A stretch of DNA of 34,585 nt from Candidatus Mediterraneibacter surreyensis (lineage in GTDB: Bacteria; Bacillota; Clostridia; Lachnospirales; Lachnospiraceae). Shown in pieces: positions 25,105-33,003 of the stretch. A model generated the notes under the pieces. The model did not search any database. It was not told the DNA's origin and saw only the letters and a list, made by a program, of their open reading frames with translations. The position numbers and the translations under genes are program-made. Within the stretch, counting starts at the first letter, position 1, and each line of letters begins with the position of its first letter. The stretch lies in assembly GCA_019118885.1 (NCBI GenBank), contig DWYB01000049.1, positions 1-34,585 on the forward strand. The letters run 5' to 3'.

Positions 25105-27144
25105 ATGAAAAAAAGCCGTTCGGGGATAAAGATATATCGGACCTTACCGTCCGAGAGAAAGAGGAGCAGGGTCAGTCTGCCCTTTTTCTGTTTTCAGACA
25201 GGAGTGCTGTGCCTTTTAATGATCCTGTGGTGGAATGCATTCCTGGATGTTTTTGCCATGCCCTTCGATAAAGTCCGGCTGTATGGGTGCACTGCTGCGG
25301 TGATCCTTTTGTTAGGAGTGTCTGAAAGAAGATTTGGGTGGAAAGCAGGAGTGGCAGGACTCGTGGCAGCGGCGGCAATCCTATGGTATAACCGGGATAT
25401 TGTTGTTGAACTATACAACTGGACTGTGGAAAATCATGAGGTCGTGCTCCATGGTTATACTTCCGGCGAAGCGTCTTTTAGTTATATTGCCGTGCTGTTT
25501 ACCATTCCTGTTCTGAATGTGTTGTTGTCTGTGCAGAGAAGCGGCAGAGGAAAAGGCTGGGCGGGTATTATCCTATGTGCGCCTTTTATCGCGTCCGCCT
25601 GTGCCGGAGTATTTCAGACGGTTCTGCCGGCATGGATGCTTGTGATGGCGGCAACGGCATATTTTGTGACTGCCGTACCATATGACAGAGTAAGTTCCGG
25701 GAACAGGATATTTCTGTGGAAGTATGCTGTCCTGTCTTTCCTGGCGTGCATCGTTCTGGGAGGTCTGTCATATGGAACAGGGCGATTTCTGGATGCGGGA
25801 AGAAAAACAGAAGACAGCTTTTATTTTCAGGCAAGAGGAGCAATCAGATCGGAAGTGATCGGAAGGGTGGAAGATGTGCTTTACGGTTCGCCGCAGAAAG
25901 AACCGAATGCCGCCGATACTGAAGAAACCGCGGAAGAAACGGAGATGGAAGACAACGTTTTTGAAAATCCGTCTTATGCGGACGAATTTGGAACGGAGGA
26001 TCAGGATGATCTTACAGGAATTGAGCGTGAAACATGGGCGGGAGAGCTGTCAATAGCAGAGAGCGGAATGACAGATCTGAACAGTCTTGCGCGTTTTGAG
26101 CCTTCGGAAGGTGAGCCCGGAACGATCTCAGTGGAAGAGAGACCTGAGGGTACGGTATACCGTGCCCAAAGCTGGGGATACAACTATATAGATAATTCCT
26201 GGATCATGTCCGATACACCGCCGTCTGAAGAAGAGAGTCTGCTTTTCCCGCTGGATATCTATAACACACTGTCAGATTTATGTAGCTGGAATGTAGATTC
26301 CTTAGAGGAAGTGAGCCGGAACATCAGCAGGGAGCTTTCTGAACGCGCCGTGTATGACACGAACCCGGGAGCGGTACCGGCAGGCAAAGAGTTCCTGGAA
26401 TACTTTCTGTTTGAGAACCATAAAGGATTCTGCGTTCATTTTGCAACGGCTGCCACGCTGATGTACCGGTACTGCGGGTATTCCGCAAGATATGTGGAAG
26501 GATACGCCGTGCCGGCGTCTGCATTTCATCAGAATGAATCCGGAGAATATGAAGCTCAGGTCACTGGTGCGATGGGGCACGCGTGGTGTCAGGTATATAA
26601 TGAGCAGACTGGTGAATGGCTGGATATGGAACATACGCCTCCTGCGCCGGACGACGCCTCCGGACAGCCGCCTGCCGCAAGCATCCGGGATGAGATGACT
26701 GTCAGGGAAAGGATCATGTATGATATATTCCCTGTTCTGATTCCGGTATGCTTTGCAGTCGCTCTGTGTGTAATTCTTTTCTTCGGTCAGGCGGCAGTGC
26801 GGACAGCAGGACGGAAACAGCGGTTCCGGAAGAAAAAAGGCGGAGAGGGCATAAGGGAGATGTATGATGCTGTCATTAAGACTGCCGTTTATCAGGGAAT
26901 GAAGATCAAAGATCCCCTCAGAGAAGGTATTTCAGAAGAACTGTATACGGAATATCCCGAGATTGAGGCAGAAGAGTGGGAGTGGATGTATAAATGTGTG
27001 ATGGAGAGCATGTTTTATCATCTCGGCGATGAGAAGGATACATGGGCTAAAATGCGGGGATTTTACAGAAAATTCAGGGAAAATGCTGTCAGTCGGATGA
27101 GCCGGGGAGAAAGATGGCGCTATAAATATGTTCTATGTCTGTAA
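25105..27144 (+). CDS. Transglutaminase-like membrane protein
   Basis: The 679-aa protein has about six membrane segments in its first 230 residues, an extracytoplasmic region with an acidic linker (about 270-320), a transglutaminase-like cysteine-protease core and one further membrane segment (about 541-563) before a cytoplasmic tail. The catalytic triad is visible: Cys443 in KGFCVHFATAATLM, His492 in GHAWCQVY and Asp507 in WLDMEHTPP. This is the TgpA/YebA-like architecture that accompanies MoxR and DUF58. AGGAG at 25092-25096 serves ATG 25105. The function is probably envelope protein processing or crosslinking; the substrate is unknown. Confidence 0.9.
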   Translation: MKKSRSGIKIYRTLPSERKRSRVSLPFFCFQTGVLCLLMILWWNAFLDVFAMPFDKVRLYGCTAAVILLLGVSERRFGWKAGVAGLVAAAAILWYNRDIVVELYNWTVENHEVVLHGYTSGEASFSYIAVLFTIPVLNVLLSVQRSGRGKGWAGIILCAPFIASACAGVFQTVLPAWMLVMAATAYFVTAVPYDRVSSGNRIFLWKYAVLSFLACIVLGGLSYGTGRFLDAGRKTEDSFYFQARGAIRSEVIGRVEDVLYGSPQKEPNAADTEETAEETEMEDNVFENPSYADEFGTEDQDDLTGIERETWAGELSIAESGMTDLNSLARFEPSEGEPGTISVEERPEGTVYRAQSWGYNYIDNSWIMSDTPPSEEESLLFPLDIYNTLSDLCSWNVDSLEEVSRNISRELSERAVYDTNPGAVPAGKEFLEYFLFENHKGFCVHFATAATLMYRYCGYSARYVEGYAVPASAFHQNESGEYEAQVTGAMGHAWCQVYNEQTGEWLDMEHTPPAPDDASGQPPAASIRDEMTVRERIMYDIFPVLIPVCFAVALCVILFFGQAAVRTAGRKQRFRKKKGGEGIREMYDAVIKTAVYQGMKIKDPLREGISEELYTEYPEIEAEEWEWMYKCVMESMFYHLGDEKDTWAKMRGFYRKFRENAVSRMSRGERWRYKYVLCL

Positions 27145-27170
27145 ATAAACCGGTAAAACAGGATGAAAAC

Positions 27171-27212
27171 GGAACACAGCAAAAAATGGATTTTACTGCG
27201 TTCCTTTTTTTT
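27171..27212 (+). terminator. Intrinsic terminator of the moxR operon
   Basis: GGAACACAGCAAAA (27171-27184) pairs with TTTTACTGCGTTCC (27191-27204) with two mismatches, followed by eight T (27205-27212). It separates convergent transcription from hydG. Confidence 0.88.
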
Positions 27213-27224
27213 CAGTCCGGCCGA

Positions 27225-28646
27225 TCAGAAGCGGAAATCTCTTCGGTTATCCTGTTCGATCAGTCTTAAATTCTCAAGTACAACAGCCCGTGCCTTTTCA
27301 TTCGGTACGTTGAGCACTTCTTTGTCGATCAGTTTGTCACCGATTGCTTTTGTCTCGGGTGACGCGTAATCCATCAGATACTCTTTGAGCGTCATAAGTG
27401 CATTGGGATGGCAGCAGTTCTGGATCTGGCCGCTCTTGCACAGCGACATGAACCGGTCGCCGGTGCGTCCCTCGCGGTAGCATGCGGTACAGAAGCTGGG
27501 GATGTAGCCCATCTCCATGAGCCAGCGAACGACTTCATCCAGCGTACGGTTGTCGCTGACGTCAAACTGTTCGGACTTCTCATCCTCCGGCTCCGGCTCA
27601 TAGTAGCCGCCAACGCTTGTTCTGGAACCGCCGCTGATCTGGGAGATACCAAGGTGAAGGACACGCTCTCTTGTCTTCTGGCTCTCTCTGGTGGAGATGA
27701 TCATGCCGGTGTATGGAACTGCGATGCGGATGCAGGCAACGATCTTGGCAAATGTGTCGTCGTCGATGCCGTTGTCGAAATCATCCGGATTGATGTCGTC
27801 CGCATGTTTCAGTCTGGGCACGCTGATCGTATGCGGACCTACGCCAAATGCTGCTTCCAGATGCTCTGCGTGCATCAGAAGCCCTGCAAATTCATAGCGG
27901 TATTTGTCCAGCCCGAAGAGAACGCCTAAGCCTACGTCATCGATGCCGCCCTCCATGGCGCGGTCCATGGCCTCTGTATGGTAGTTGTAATCATGCTTCG
28001 GCCCTGTCGGGTGAAGCTCCAGATAACTCTCCTTGTGATAAGTCTCCTGAAACAGGATGTAGGTACCGATCCCGGCTTCCTTGAGGAGACGGTAATTGTC
28101 AACAGTGGTCGCTGCAATGTTGATATTTACACGTCGGATAGCTCCGTTTTTGTGCTTGATACTGTAGATTGTCTCAATGGATTCCAGATAGTAATCCATC
28201 GTATTTCTCACCGGATCCTCGCCGGCTTCCAGAGCAAGACGCTTGTGTCCCATGTCCTGAAGAGCGATAACTTCTCTTCTGATATCCTCCTGTGAGAGCT
28301 GTTTTCTCGGGATATGCTTGTTCTTTGCATGGTACGGGCAGTAGGTGCAGCCGTTGATGCAGTAGTTGGACAGGTACAGGGGTGCGAACATTACGATGCG
28401 GTTGCCGTAAAAGTCCTTTTTTATCTGTTCCGCTAACTTGTAGATCTCCTGATTTTTCTCTTCGATAGGACAGGCAAGAAGTACGGATGCTTCCCTGTGT
28501 GAGAGCCCCTTTCTCTTTTTCGCTTTCTCGATGATGGAATCGATGAGCTCGACATTTTCTTTGTTCTCGTCTGCGTAGGCGAGCGTCTCGAGGATTTCCT
28601 CATGGTTGATAAAATCATCTGCACATTTTGAATTTACGTCATACAT
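27225..28646 (-). CDS. hydG: [FeFe]-hydrogenase maturase HydG (tyrosine lyase)
   Basis: HydG is a radical SAM enzyme that cleaves tyrosine to give the CO and CN ligands of the H-cluster. The 473-aa protein carries the SAM cluster motif CX3CX2C (Cys96, Cys100, Cys103 in NYCINGCTYCPYH) and the second cluster motif CX2CX22C at the carboxy end (Cys386, Cys389, Cys412), exactly the HydG pattern and absent from ThiH. AGGAGG on the minus strand just upstream supports ATG 28646. It lies 28 nt after hydE. The presence of these maturases implies an [FeFe] hydrogenase and H2 metabolism in this organism; hydF and hydA are not in this window. Confidence 0.98.
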   Translation of the reverse strand: MYDVNSKCADDFINHEEILETLAYADENKENVELIDSIIEKAKKRKGLSHREASVLLACPIEEKNQEIYKLAEQIKKDFYGNRIVMFAPLYLSNYCINGCTYCPYHAKNKHIPRKQLSQEDIRREVIALQDMGHKRLALEAGEDPVRNTMDYYLESIETIYSIKHKNGAIRRVNINIAATTVDNYRLLKEAGIGTYILFQETYHKESYLELHPTGPKHDYNYHTEAMDRAMEGGIDDVGLGVLFGLDKYRYEFAGLLMHAEHLEAAFGVGPHTISVPRLKHADDINPDDFDNGIDDDTFAKIVACIRIAVPYTGMIISTRESQKTRERVLHLGISQISGGSRTSVGGYYEPEPEDEKSEQFDVSDNRTLDEVVRWLMEMGYIPSFCTACYREGRTGDRFMSLCKSGQIQNCCHPNALMTLKEYLMDYASPETKAIGDKLIDKEVLNVPNEKARAVVLENLRLIEQDNRRDFRF

Positions 28647-28674
28647 TGTATTGTCCTCCTTTTGTAAAAGTTAA

Positions 28675-29742
28675 TTATATGTTTAATGAGTCGCCGCGGC
28701 TGACCGCGATATGGTAACCGATTTTTTCCATCCGGCCTTTCAGATGATTCAGGCTCTCGGCGGCTTCGTCTCCGGTACAGATCTTATTGTCGTAGAGAAG
28801 ATATTTCTCCCGCACCTGTATAGGAGAGAGATTCGGCATAACGACATTTGCCCCTGCGAGAATCCCCTTTTCCCTGCCATCAGGATCGATGGTACCGAGC
28901 GCAGTAGTGGCAGGAAGAAGTACGCGGGGAAGAAGAAGCCGGATCAGACCGAGCATAAAAAGCGTCAGTTCTACTGTTCCGCCGGGAGCATCTGCAAAAG
29001 GGGTATCATGGTGCGGAACAAAAGGACCGATCCCCACCATCTGGGGGTTCAGCCTGGCTAGGAAAAGCATGTCGTCCGCCAGGTTTTCCGGTGTCTGGAA
29101 GGGCGCTCCTACCATGAATCCGGTTCCTACCTGATATCCGATCTTCTTCAGATCCCACAGGCATTTCTTTCGATGAGAGGAACTCATCTGCGGGGGATGG
29201 AGCCTGCTGTAATGATCTCCGTCATAAGTCTCGTGGCGGAGCAGATACCGGTTGGCTCCTGCTTCGTAAAGCCGTTGATAGCTTTGGCGGGAACGTTCTC
29301 CTACTGAGAGGGTTATAGCACAGTCGGGGAAACTGTTTCGTATTTCCGAAATGACGTCGCAGAGTCTCTCATCCGTGAACCATCCGTCCTCGCCGCCCTG
29401 GAGTACAAATGTACGAAAGCCCAGTTCATAACCTTGATCACAGCAGCAGAGGATGTCTTCTTTTGAGAGCCGATAGCGCTGCGCGTTTGTATTGCTTTTG
29501 CGAATGCCGCAATAATAACAGTCATTCTTACAATAGTTGGTAAATTCGATCAGCCCGCGGATATAGACGTCGTGTCCGTAGTGCTGGATCCGTACCGCCC
29601 TTGCCAGCTCAAAGAGATATTCAGCGGCTGCGGGAGTGCGCTCACGTATGAGCTCGACCCATTCGCCGCGCTTCAGCTTTCGGGTCAGGCAGAGCTTGTC
29701 GATCAGCGCTTTTATTTTTTGTTCTCTCTCACCTGGCGTCAT
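28675..29742 (-). CDS. hydE: [FeFe]-hydrogenase maturase HydE
   Basis: HydE is the radical SAM maturase that acts on an iron-cysteine-CO/CN intermediate on the way to the diiron subcluster. The 355-aa protein has the SAM motif CX3CX2C at Cys71, Cys75 and Cys78 (FTNYCKNDCYYCGIRKSN), then GFRTFVLQGGEDGWFTDE and LRHETYDGDHYSRLHP, all characteristic of HydE rather than BioB. Its start overlaps the preceding 82-aa gene by 4 nt (translational coupling). Confidence 0.97.
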   Translation of the reverse strand: MTPGEREQKIKALIDKLCLTRKLKRGEWVELIRERTPAAAEYLFELARAVRIQHYGHDVYIRGLIEFTNYCKNDCYYCGIRKSNTNAQRYRLSKEDILCCCDQGYELGFRTFVLQGGEDGWFTDERLCDVISEIRNSFPDCAITLSVGERSRQSYQRLYEAGANRYLLRHETYDGDHYSRLHPPQMSSSHRKKCLWDLKKIGYQVGTGFMVGAPFQTPENLADDMLFLARLNPQMVGIGPFVPHHDTPFADAPGGTVELTLFMLGLIRLLLPRVLLPATTALGTIDPDGREKGILAGANVVMPNLSPIQVREKYLLYDNKICTGDEAAESLNHLKGRMEKIGYHIAVSRGDSLNI

Positions 29743-29987
29743 ATATTTTTCCCATAGATCGTTTTTGTGCTGACGCCGGGCAGCATCCCCAATTTGCCTG
29801 ACAGAGCACTTATGATATTATTTGGCGCATCCATGGCTATACTTATGACATGGATGCCTTTTTCCCGGTATGGGATTCCCATTCTGCCGATCACATAATC
29901 CCCGTACTCGCTCAGCAGATGATTCAGCTCATCGACAGAATCCCTTGATTCGAGGATGATGCCGATGAGAGCGATTCTTGTCTCCAT
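29739..29987 (-). CDS. TM1266-family iron-only hydrogenase system regulator
   Basis: The 82-aa protein has a single ACT/NikR-like ferredoxin fold: METRIALIGIILESRDSVDE, then DYVIGRMGIPYREKGIHVIS and the ending SGKLGMLPGVSTKTIYGKN. This matches the small TM1266-type putative regulators encoded beside hydE, hydF and hydG in clostridia. It is probably a ligand-sensing domain without its own DNA-binding part. AAAGGAGG on the minus strand (29992-29999 region) supports ATG 29987. It is the first gene of the unit. Confidence 0.9.
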   Translation of the reverse strand: METRIALIGIILESRDSVDELNHLLSEYGDYVIGRMGIPYREKGIHVISIAMDAPNNIISALSGKLGMLPGVSTKTIYGKNI

Positions 29988-30069
29988 GAAAACCTCCTTT
30001 TCCGGCTGCAGAGTCCGTCAAATGTCCACGCATGCAGGTCTGTGATCCGCCTGCCGGGCTTATTCGCGT

Positions 30070-30095
30070 AAAAATGGCGCCTTTACGGCGCCATA
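30070..30095 (-). terminator. Attenuator terminator in the hyd leader
   Basis: Read on the minus strand, TATGGCGCC (30095-30087), a GTAAA loop and GGCGCCA (30081-30075) are followed by five T (30074-30070). It lies 83 nt before the first gene of the unit, so full-length transcripts must read through it. Confidence 0.82.
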
Positions 30096-30196
30096 ATATC
30101 AAAAGTAAAGAGGGATTTCCCTCTGTAGCACTTCCGGTATGCGCGCCTTATTGCTCAGGACATATAGTTACAGCCTTTGCAGTCAGAACGTTTGTC
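30070..30196 (-). promoter_or_regulatory. Structured leader with attenuator ahead of the hyd genes (candidate riboswitch)
   Basis: Between a minus-strand promoter and the hyd genes lies a leader of about 200 nt. Its 5' half has a stem CTGTA/TACAG enclosing TATGTCCT...AGG...CATA (plus-strand 30122-30173 region) and then the hairpin AGAGGGA/TCCCTCT (30109-30124). A strong intrinsic terminator follows (30070-30095). The 5' half segment GGCGCGCATA (minus strand; 30147-30138) can pair with TATGGCGCC (30095-30087), the left arm of the terminator, and so would form an antiterminator. Mutually exclusive aptamer-like and antiterminator pairings are the hallmark of a transcriptional riboswitch. I do not recognise the class. 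The plus strand of this interval contains only the acylphosphatase promoter. Confidence 0.6.
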
Positions 30197-30202
30197 TCAA
30201 CC

Positions 30203-30231
30203 AGTATAACATGACGCCGCTCAGGATACAA
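30203..30231 (-). promoter_or_regulatory. Promoter of the hyd maturation unit
   Basis: On the minus strand TTGTAT (30231-30226), a 17-nt spacer and TATACT (30208-30203) give a good sigma-A promoter, with a start near 30196. Confidence 0.72.
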
Positions 30232-30241
30232 GAATCACTGA

Positions 30242-30270
30242 TTGATTTTCTTTTGCCCTCGGGCTACAAT
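30242..30270 (+). promoter_or_regulatory. Promoter of the acylphosphatase-proC-trxB unit
   Basis: TTGATT (30242-30247), a 17-nt spacer and TACAAT (30265-30270) form a near-consensus promoter just before the AGGAGG of the acylphosphatase gene. Confidence 0.8.
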
Positions 30271-30290
30271 AGGGAAAGGAGGAAACAGCT

Positions 30291-30563
30291 ATGTCAGAAG
30301 TAAGAAAACATATTGTATTTCACGGAAGAGTGCAGGGCGTAGGCTTCCGCTATACTGCAAAATATATGGCTCAATCACTTGAACTGACAGGGTGGGTGAG
30401 AAATGAGTATGACGGAACCGTCACCATGGAAGTGCAGGGCAGGGAAACGCTGATCAATAAGCTGCTTGTCAGGCTCAACCATGACAGGTTTATAACCATC
30501 GAATGGATGGACACAGAGGAAATCCCTCTCGTAGATACCGAGAGAAGCTTTTCAGTGAGATAG
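30291..30563 (+). CDS. Acylphosphatase
   Basis: Acylphosphatase hydrolyses carboxyl-phosphate bonds such as acetyl or carbamoyl phosphate. The 90-aa protein is full length with the signature GRVQGVGFRY holding the phosphate-binding Arg20, and GWVRN with catalytic Asn38. GGAAAGGAGG lies directly before the ATG. It is followed 19 nt later by proC. The cellular role of small acylphosphatases is still loosely defined. Confidence 0.95.
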   Translation: MSEVRKHIVFHGRVQGVGFRYTAKYMAQSLELTGWVRNEYDGTVTMEVQGRETLINKLLVRLNHDRFITIEWMDTEEIPLVDTERSFSVR

Positions 30564-30582
30564 AAGAGGAGAAGACAGAAAA

Positions 30583-31392
30583 ATGAAAGAAAAAAGCATG
30601 AAATTAGGATTTATCGGAACAGGAAATATGGCAGGCGCCATCATGGGCGGTATTATAAAAAACGAGATCTTCAGACCGGATGAGATCATCGGTGCGGATA
30701 TCTCCCCGGCAGGACGGGAGCGGGTGAAAGAGACTTACGGGATCCATGTGACGGACAGCAACTGCGAGGCGGCAGAGAATTCAGAAGTACTGATCCTCTC
30801 TGTAAAACCCCAGTTTTATGCAGATGCTATATCCGAGATAAAAGACTGTATCAGCGAAGAGCAGCTTATCATAACGATCGCACCGGGGAAAACGCTTGAA
30901 TGGCTGGAACAGCAGTTCACAAAGCCGGTGAAGATCGTGCGCACCATGCCGAACACCCCGGCTCTCGTAGGAGAGGGAATGACTGCAGCATGCACAAACC
31001 AGTACGTGACAGAAGAGGAAAAAGAGTATGCGCTTAAGATTCTCAGCTCTTTTGGAAAAGTGGAAGTCATACCGGAGCATCTGATCGATGCTGTAGTGGC
31101 AGTGAGCGGAAGTTCACCGGCCTATGTGTTTATGTTCATCGAGGCAATGGCGGATGCTGCCGTAGCCGAGGGAATGCCAAGGCCCCAGGCATACCAGTTT
31201 GCTGCTCAGGCGGTGTATGGAAGCGCAAAGATGGTACTGGAGACAGGAAAGCATCCAGGCGAATTAAAGGATATGGTATGCTCCCCTGCAGGAACAACCA
31301 TTGAAGCAGTGCGGGTGCTTGAGGAAAAAGGATTCCGCAGCGCCGTGATCGAAGCGATGAAAGCGTGCGCGGATGTGTCGAGAAATATGTAA
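30583..31392 (+). CDS. proC: Pyrroline-5-carboxylate reductase
   Basis: ProC reduces 1-pyrroline-5-carboxylate to proline with NAD(P)H, the last step of proline synthesis. The 269-aa protein has the Rossmann motif GFIGTGNMAGAI near the amino end, RTMPNTPALVGEGMTA in the middle, and the substrate-binding carboxy block AVSGSSPAYVFMFIEAMADA ... SPAGTTIEAVRVLEE. An in-frame ATG at 30601 (MKLGFIG) is an alternative start. A tRNA or arginine-related regulator is not visible; it is probably transcribed from the acylphosphatase promoter. Confidence 0.96.
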   Translation: MKEKSMKLGFIGTGNMAGAIMGGIIKNEIFRPDEIIGADISPAGRERVKETYGIHVTDSNCEAAENSEVLILSVKPQFYADAISEIKDCISEEQLIITIAPGKTLEWLEQQFTKPVKIVRTMPNTPALVGEGMTAACTNQYVTEEEKEYALKILSSFGKVEVIPEHLIDAVVAVSGSSPAYVFMFIEAMADAAVAEGMPRPQAYQFAAQAVYGSAKMVLETGKHPGELKDMVCSPAGTTIEAVRVLEEKGFRSAVIEAMKACADVSRNM

Positions 31393-31418
31393 AAAGCAGA
31401 AAAAGAGGATTGATAATT

Positions 31419-32324
31419 ATGTATGATATTGGAATTATAGGCGGGGGAACCGCCGGAATGACAGCGGCCATATATGGACAGCGCGCAGGAAAACAGACAG
31501 TTATCATTGAAGGCAGTACGTTCGGCGGACAGATCACCTCATCCCCCAATGTAGAAAACTATCCCGGTATTGCCAGCGTAAGCGGAAGTGAATTCTCCAT
31601 GAACCTTCTGGATCAGGCAACGAAACTGGGAGCTGAGACGGTGATGGAACAGGTGACCGGAATCCGCGACGAAGGAAAGGTAAAGGTAATCCAGACTGCG
31701 GGAAAGGAATATCCTTGCAGAAGCATCATACTTGCGACCGGGGTGACCCACCGCCATCTGGGAGTACCGAATGAAGAACGCCTGACAGGCGCAGGAGTCT
31801 CCTACTGCGCAACGTGCGACGGCATGTTCTTCCGCGGGAAAGACGTGGCTGTAGTCGGCGGCGGAAGCACAGCCCTGCAGGACGCTGAATTCCTTGCAAA
31901 TTACTGCAATAAAGTCTATCTGATCCACCGCAGGGATGAGTTCCGGGGCGAAGACAGTATCGTAAAACGCCTTGAAGGAAAAGAAAACGTAGAGTTTTTG
32001 CTGAGCATGACGGTAAAAGAAATCATCGGCGATGCCATGGTTGAGGGATTGATCCTCAATAATAAAAAAACAGGAGAGGAGTCCAGACTGTATGTCTCCG
32101 GCGTATTCATTGCCGTAGGACAGATCCCTAAGAATGAAATGTTTGCAGATACCGTAAAGCTCGACGGCAGCGGCTTCATACTTGCAGCCGAGGACTGTAT
32201 CACATCACATCCGGGAATCTTTGCCGCAGGAGACTGCCGAACAAAGGAAGTAAGACAGCTCACCACAGCGGCAGCCGACGGAGCAGTGGCAGCGCTGGCG
32301 GCGTGTAAATATATAGCGGAATAA
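31419..32324 (+). CDS. trxB: Thioredoxin reductase family FAD/NAD(P)H oxidoreductase
   Basis: The 301-aa protein is a low-molecular-weight thioredoxin reductase: FAD-binding GIIGGGTAGMTAAIYG (5-20), redox-active Cys130-Ala-Thr-Cys133 in GVSYCATCDGMF, NAD(P)H-binding VAVVGGGSTALQDA and the terminal FAD motif PGIFAAGDCRTKEVRQLTTA. It reduces thioredoxin, or possibly ferredoxin-linked partners, using NADPH. ATG 31419 fits the family opening MYDIGIIGGG and has AGAGG upstream; an in-frame start at 31365 would overlap proC. The stop codon TAA (32322-32324) is the first triplet of the terminal repeat of element A. Confidence 0.92.
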   Translation: MYDIGIIGGGTAGMTAAIYGQRAGKQTVIIEGSTFGGQITSSPNVENYPGIASVSGSEFSMNLLDQATKLGAETVMEQVTGIRDEGKVKVIQTAGKEYPCRSIILATGVTHRHLGVPNEERLTGAGVSYCATCDGMFFRGKDVAVVGGGSTALQDAEFLANYCNKVYLIHRRDEFRGEDSIVKRLEGKENVEFLLSMTVKEIIGDAMVEGLILNNKKTGEESRLYVSGVFIAVGQIPKNEMFADTVKLDGSGFILAAEDCITSHPGIFAAGDCRTKEVRQLTTAAADGAVAALAACKYIAE

Positions 32325-32459
32325 ATTCGTGTTTGTTCCAGAGATTATGTAATATTCCGGGGAGAAAATATCAGATCGATCAGCGGACGCAAAAAAAGAC
32401 GGAACTGCATCGCCATGCCGGCCCGCTCTACCTCAAAGATTTGAATGGATGTAACGGAG

Positions 32460-32869
32460 AAAGGAAATGCTCGTTCATTGGTACTCGCATTTCCTTTCTC
32501 CTAACATCCAGAACAAATGCTTTTCGGAACGCTCCTGCCTTGACGCATGGCTCACGCAGTTCCGTCTTTTTTGCTGGTTCATCCGATCGATAGATTTCCC
32601 ATCCTATAATCGCAACAATCTCTTAACAAATACTCATAGAAACGGGAAGAGGTCGGAGCTGGTCGATAACGCTCCCCTTTCTTCCCGTTTTTACGAATGT
32701 TTGTTTATAGGATACACTGTAGATAATCAGAAAATCTGACGTCTGATACGCCAGCTGAGAGAAACGGATACTGTATCAGCCATGCATTAAGGCAGGAGCG
32801 TTCCGAATACACCTGGTTTTCACTGTTAAAAAAAGGAAATGCGAGTTCCAATGAACGAACATTTCCTTT
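32460..32869. repeat. Inverted 38-nt repeats that are themselves hairpins
   Basis: Copies at 32460-32497 and 32832-32869 are reverse complements (36 of 38 positions). Each also folds on itself: the left copy lies in a 15-bp perfect stem GGAGAAAGGAAATGC (32456-32470/32487-32501), the right one in an A/T-rich AAAAAAGGAAATG stem. The loops are complementary to each other, so the copies can form two hairpins, a kissing pair or one long duplex. Confidence 0.8.
32640..32692 (+). terminator. Terminator hairpin at the centre of element A
   Basis: AAACGGGAAG (32640-32649) pairs with CTTCCCGTTT (32681-32690), with an inner GGAGC/GCTCC (32655-32659/32671-32675), and five T end at 32692. It lies at the apex of the large palindrome. 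Confidence 0.75.
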
Positions 32870-33003
32870 TTTGTTACAGGGATCCCAGGGGATGAGGAGG
32901 AGCGGGCCGGCATGGCGTTACAGTATCCGCTTCTCTCAGCGTCCGCAATTCAGACCCTGTCAGTTTTTCTGTTTTTGCTGGATCTTATATAACAAACACG
33001 AAT

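Noticed and set aside
27408-27929. Long plus-strand frame opposite hydG
   Set aside because: It is an antisense shadow of a clearly conserved gene with intact cluster motifs.
32333-32739. Two overlapping short plus-strand frames in element A
   Set aside because: They run across hairpins and terminators, lack ribosome sites and resemble no protein.
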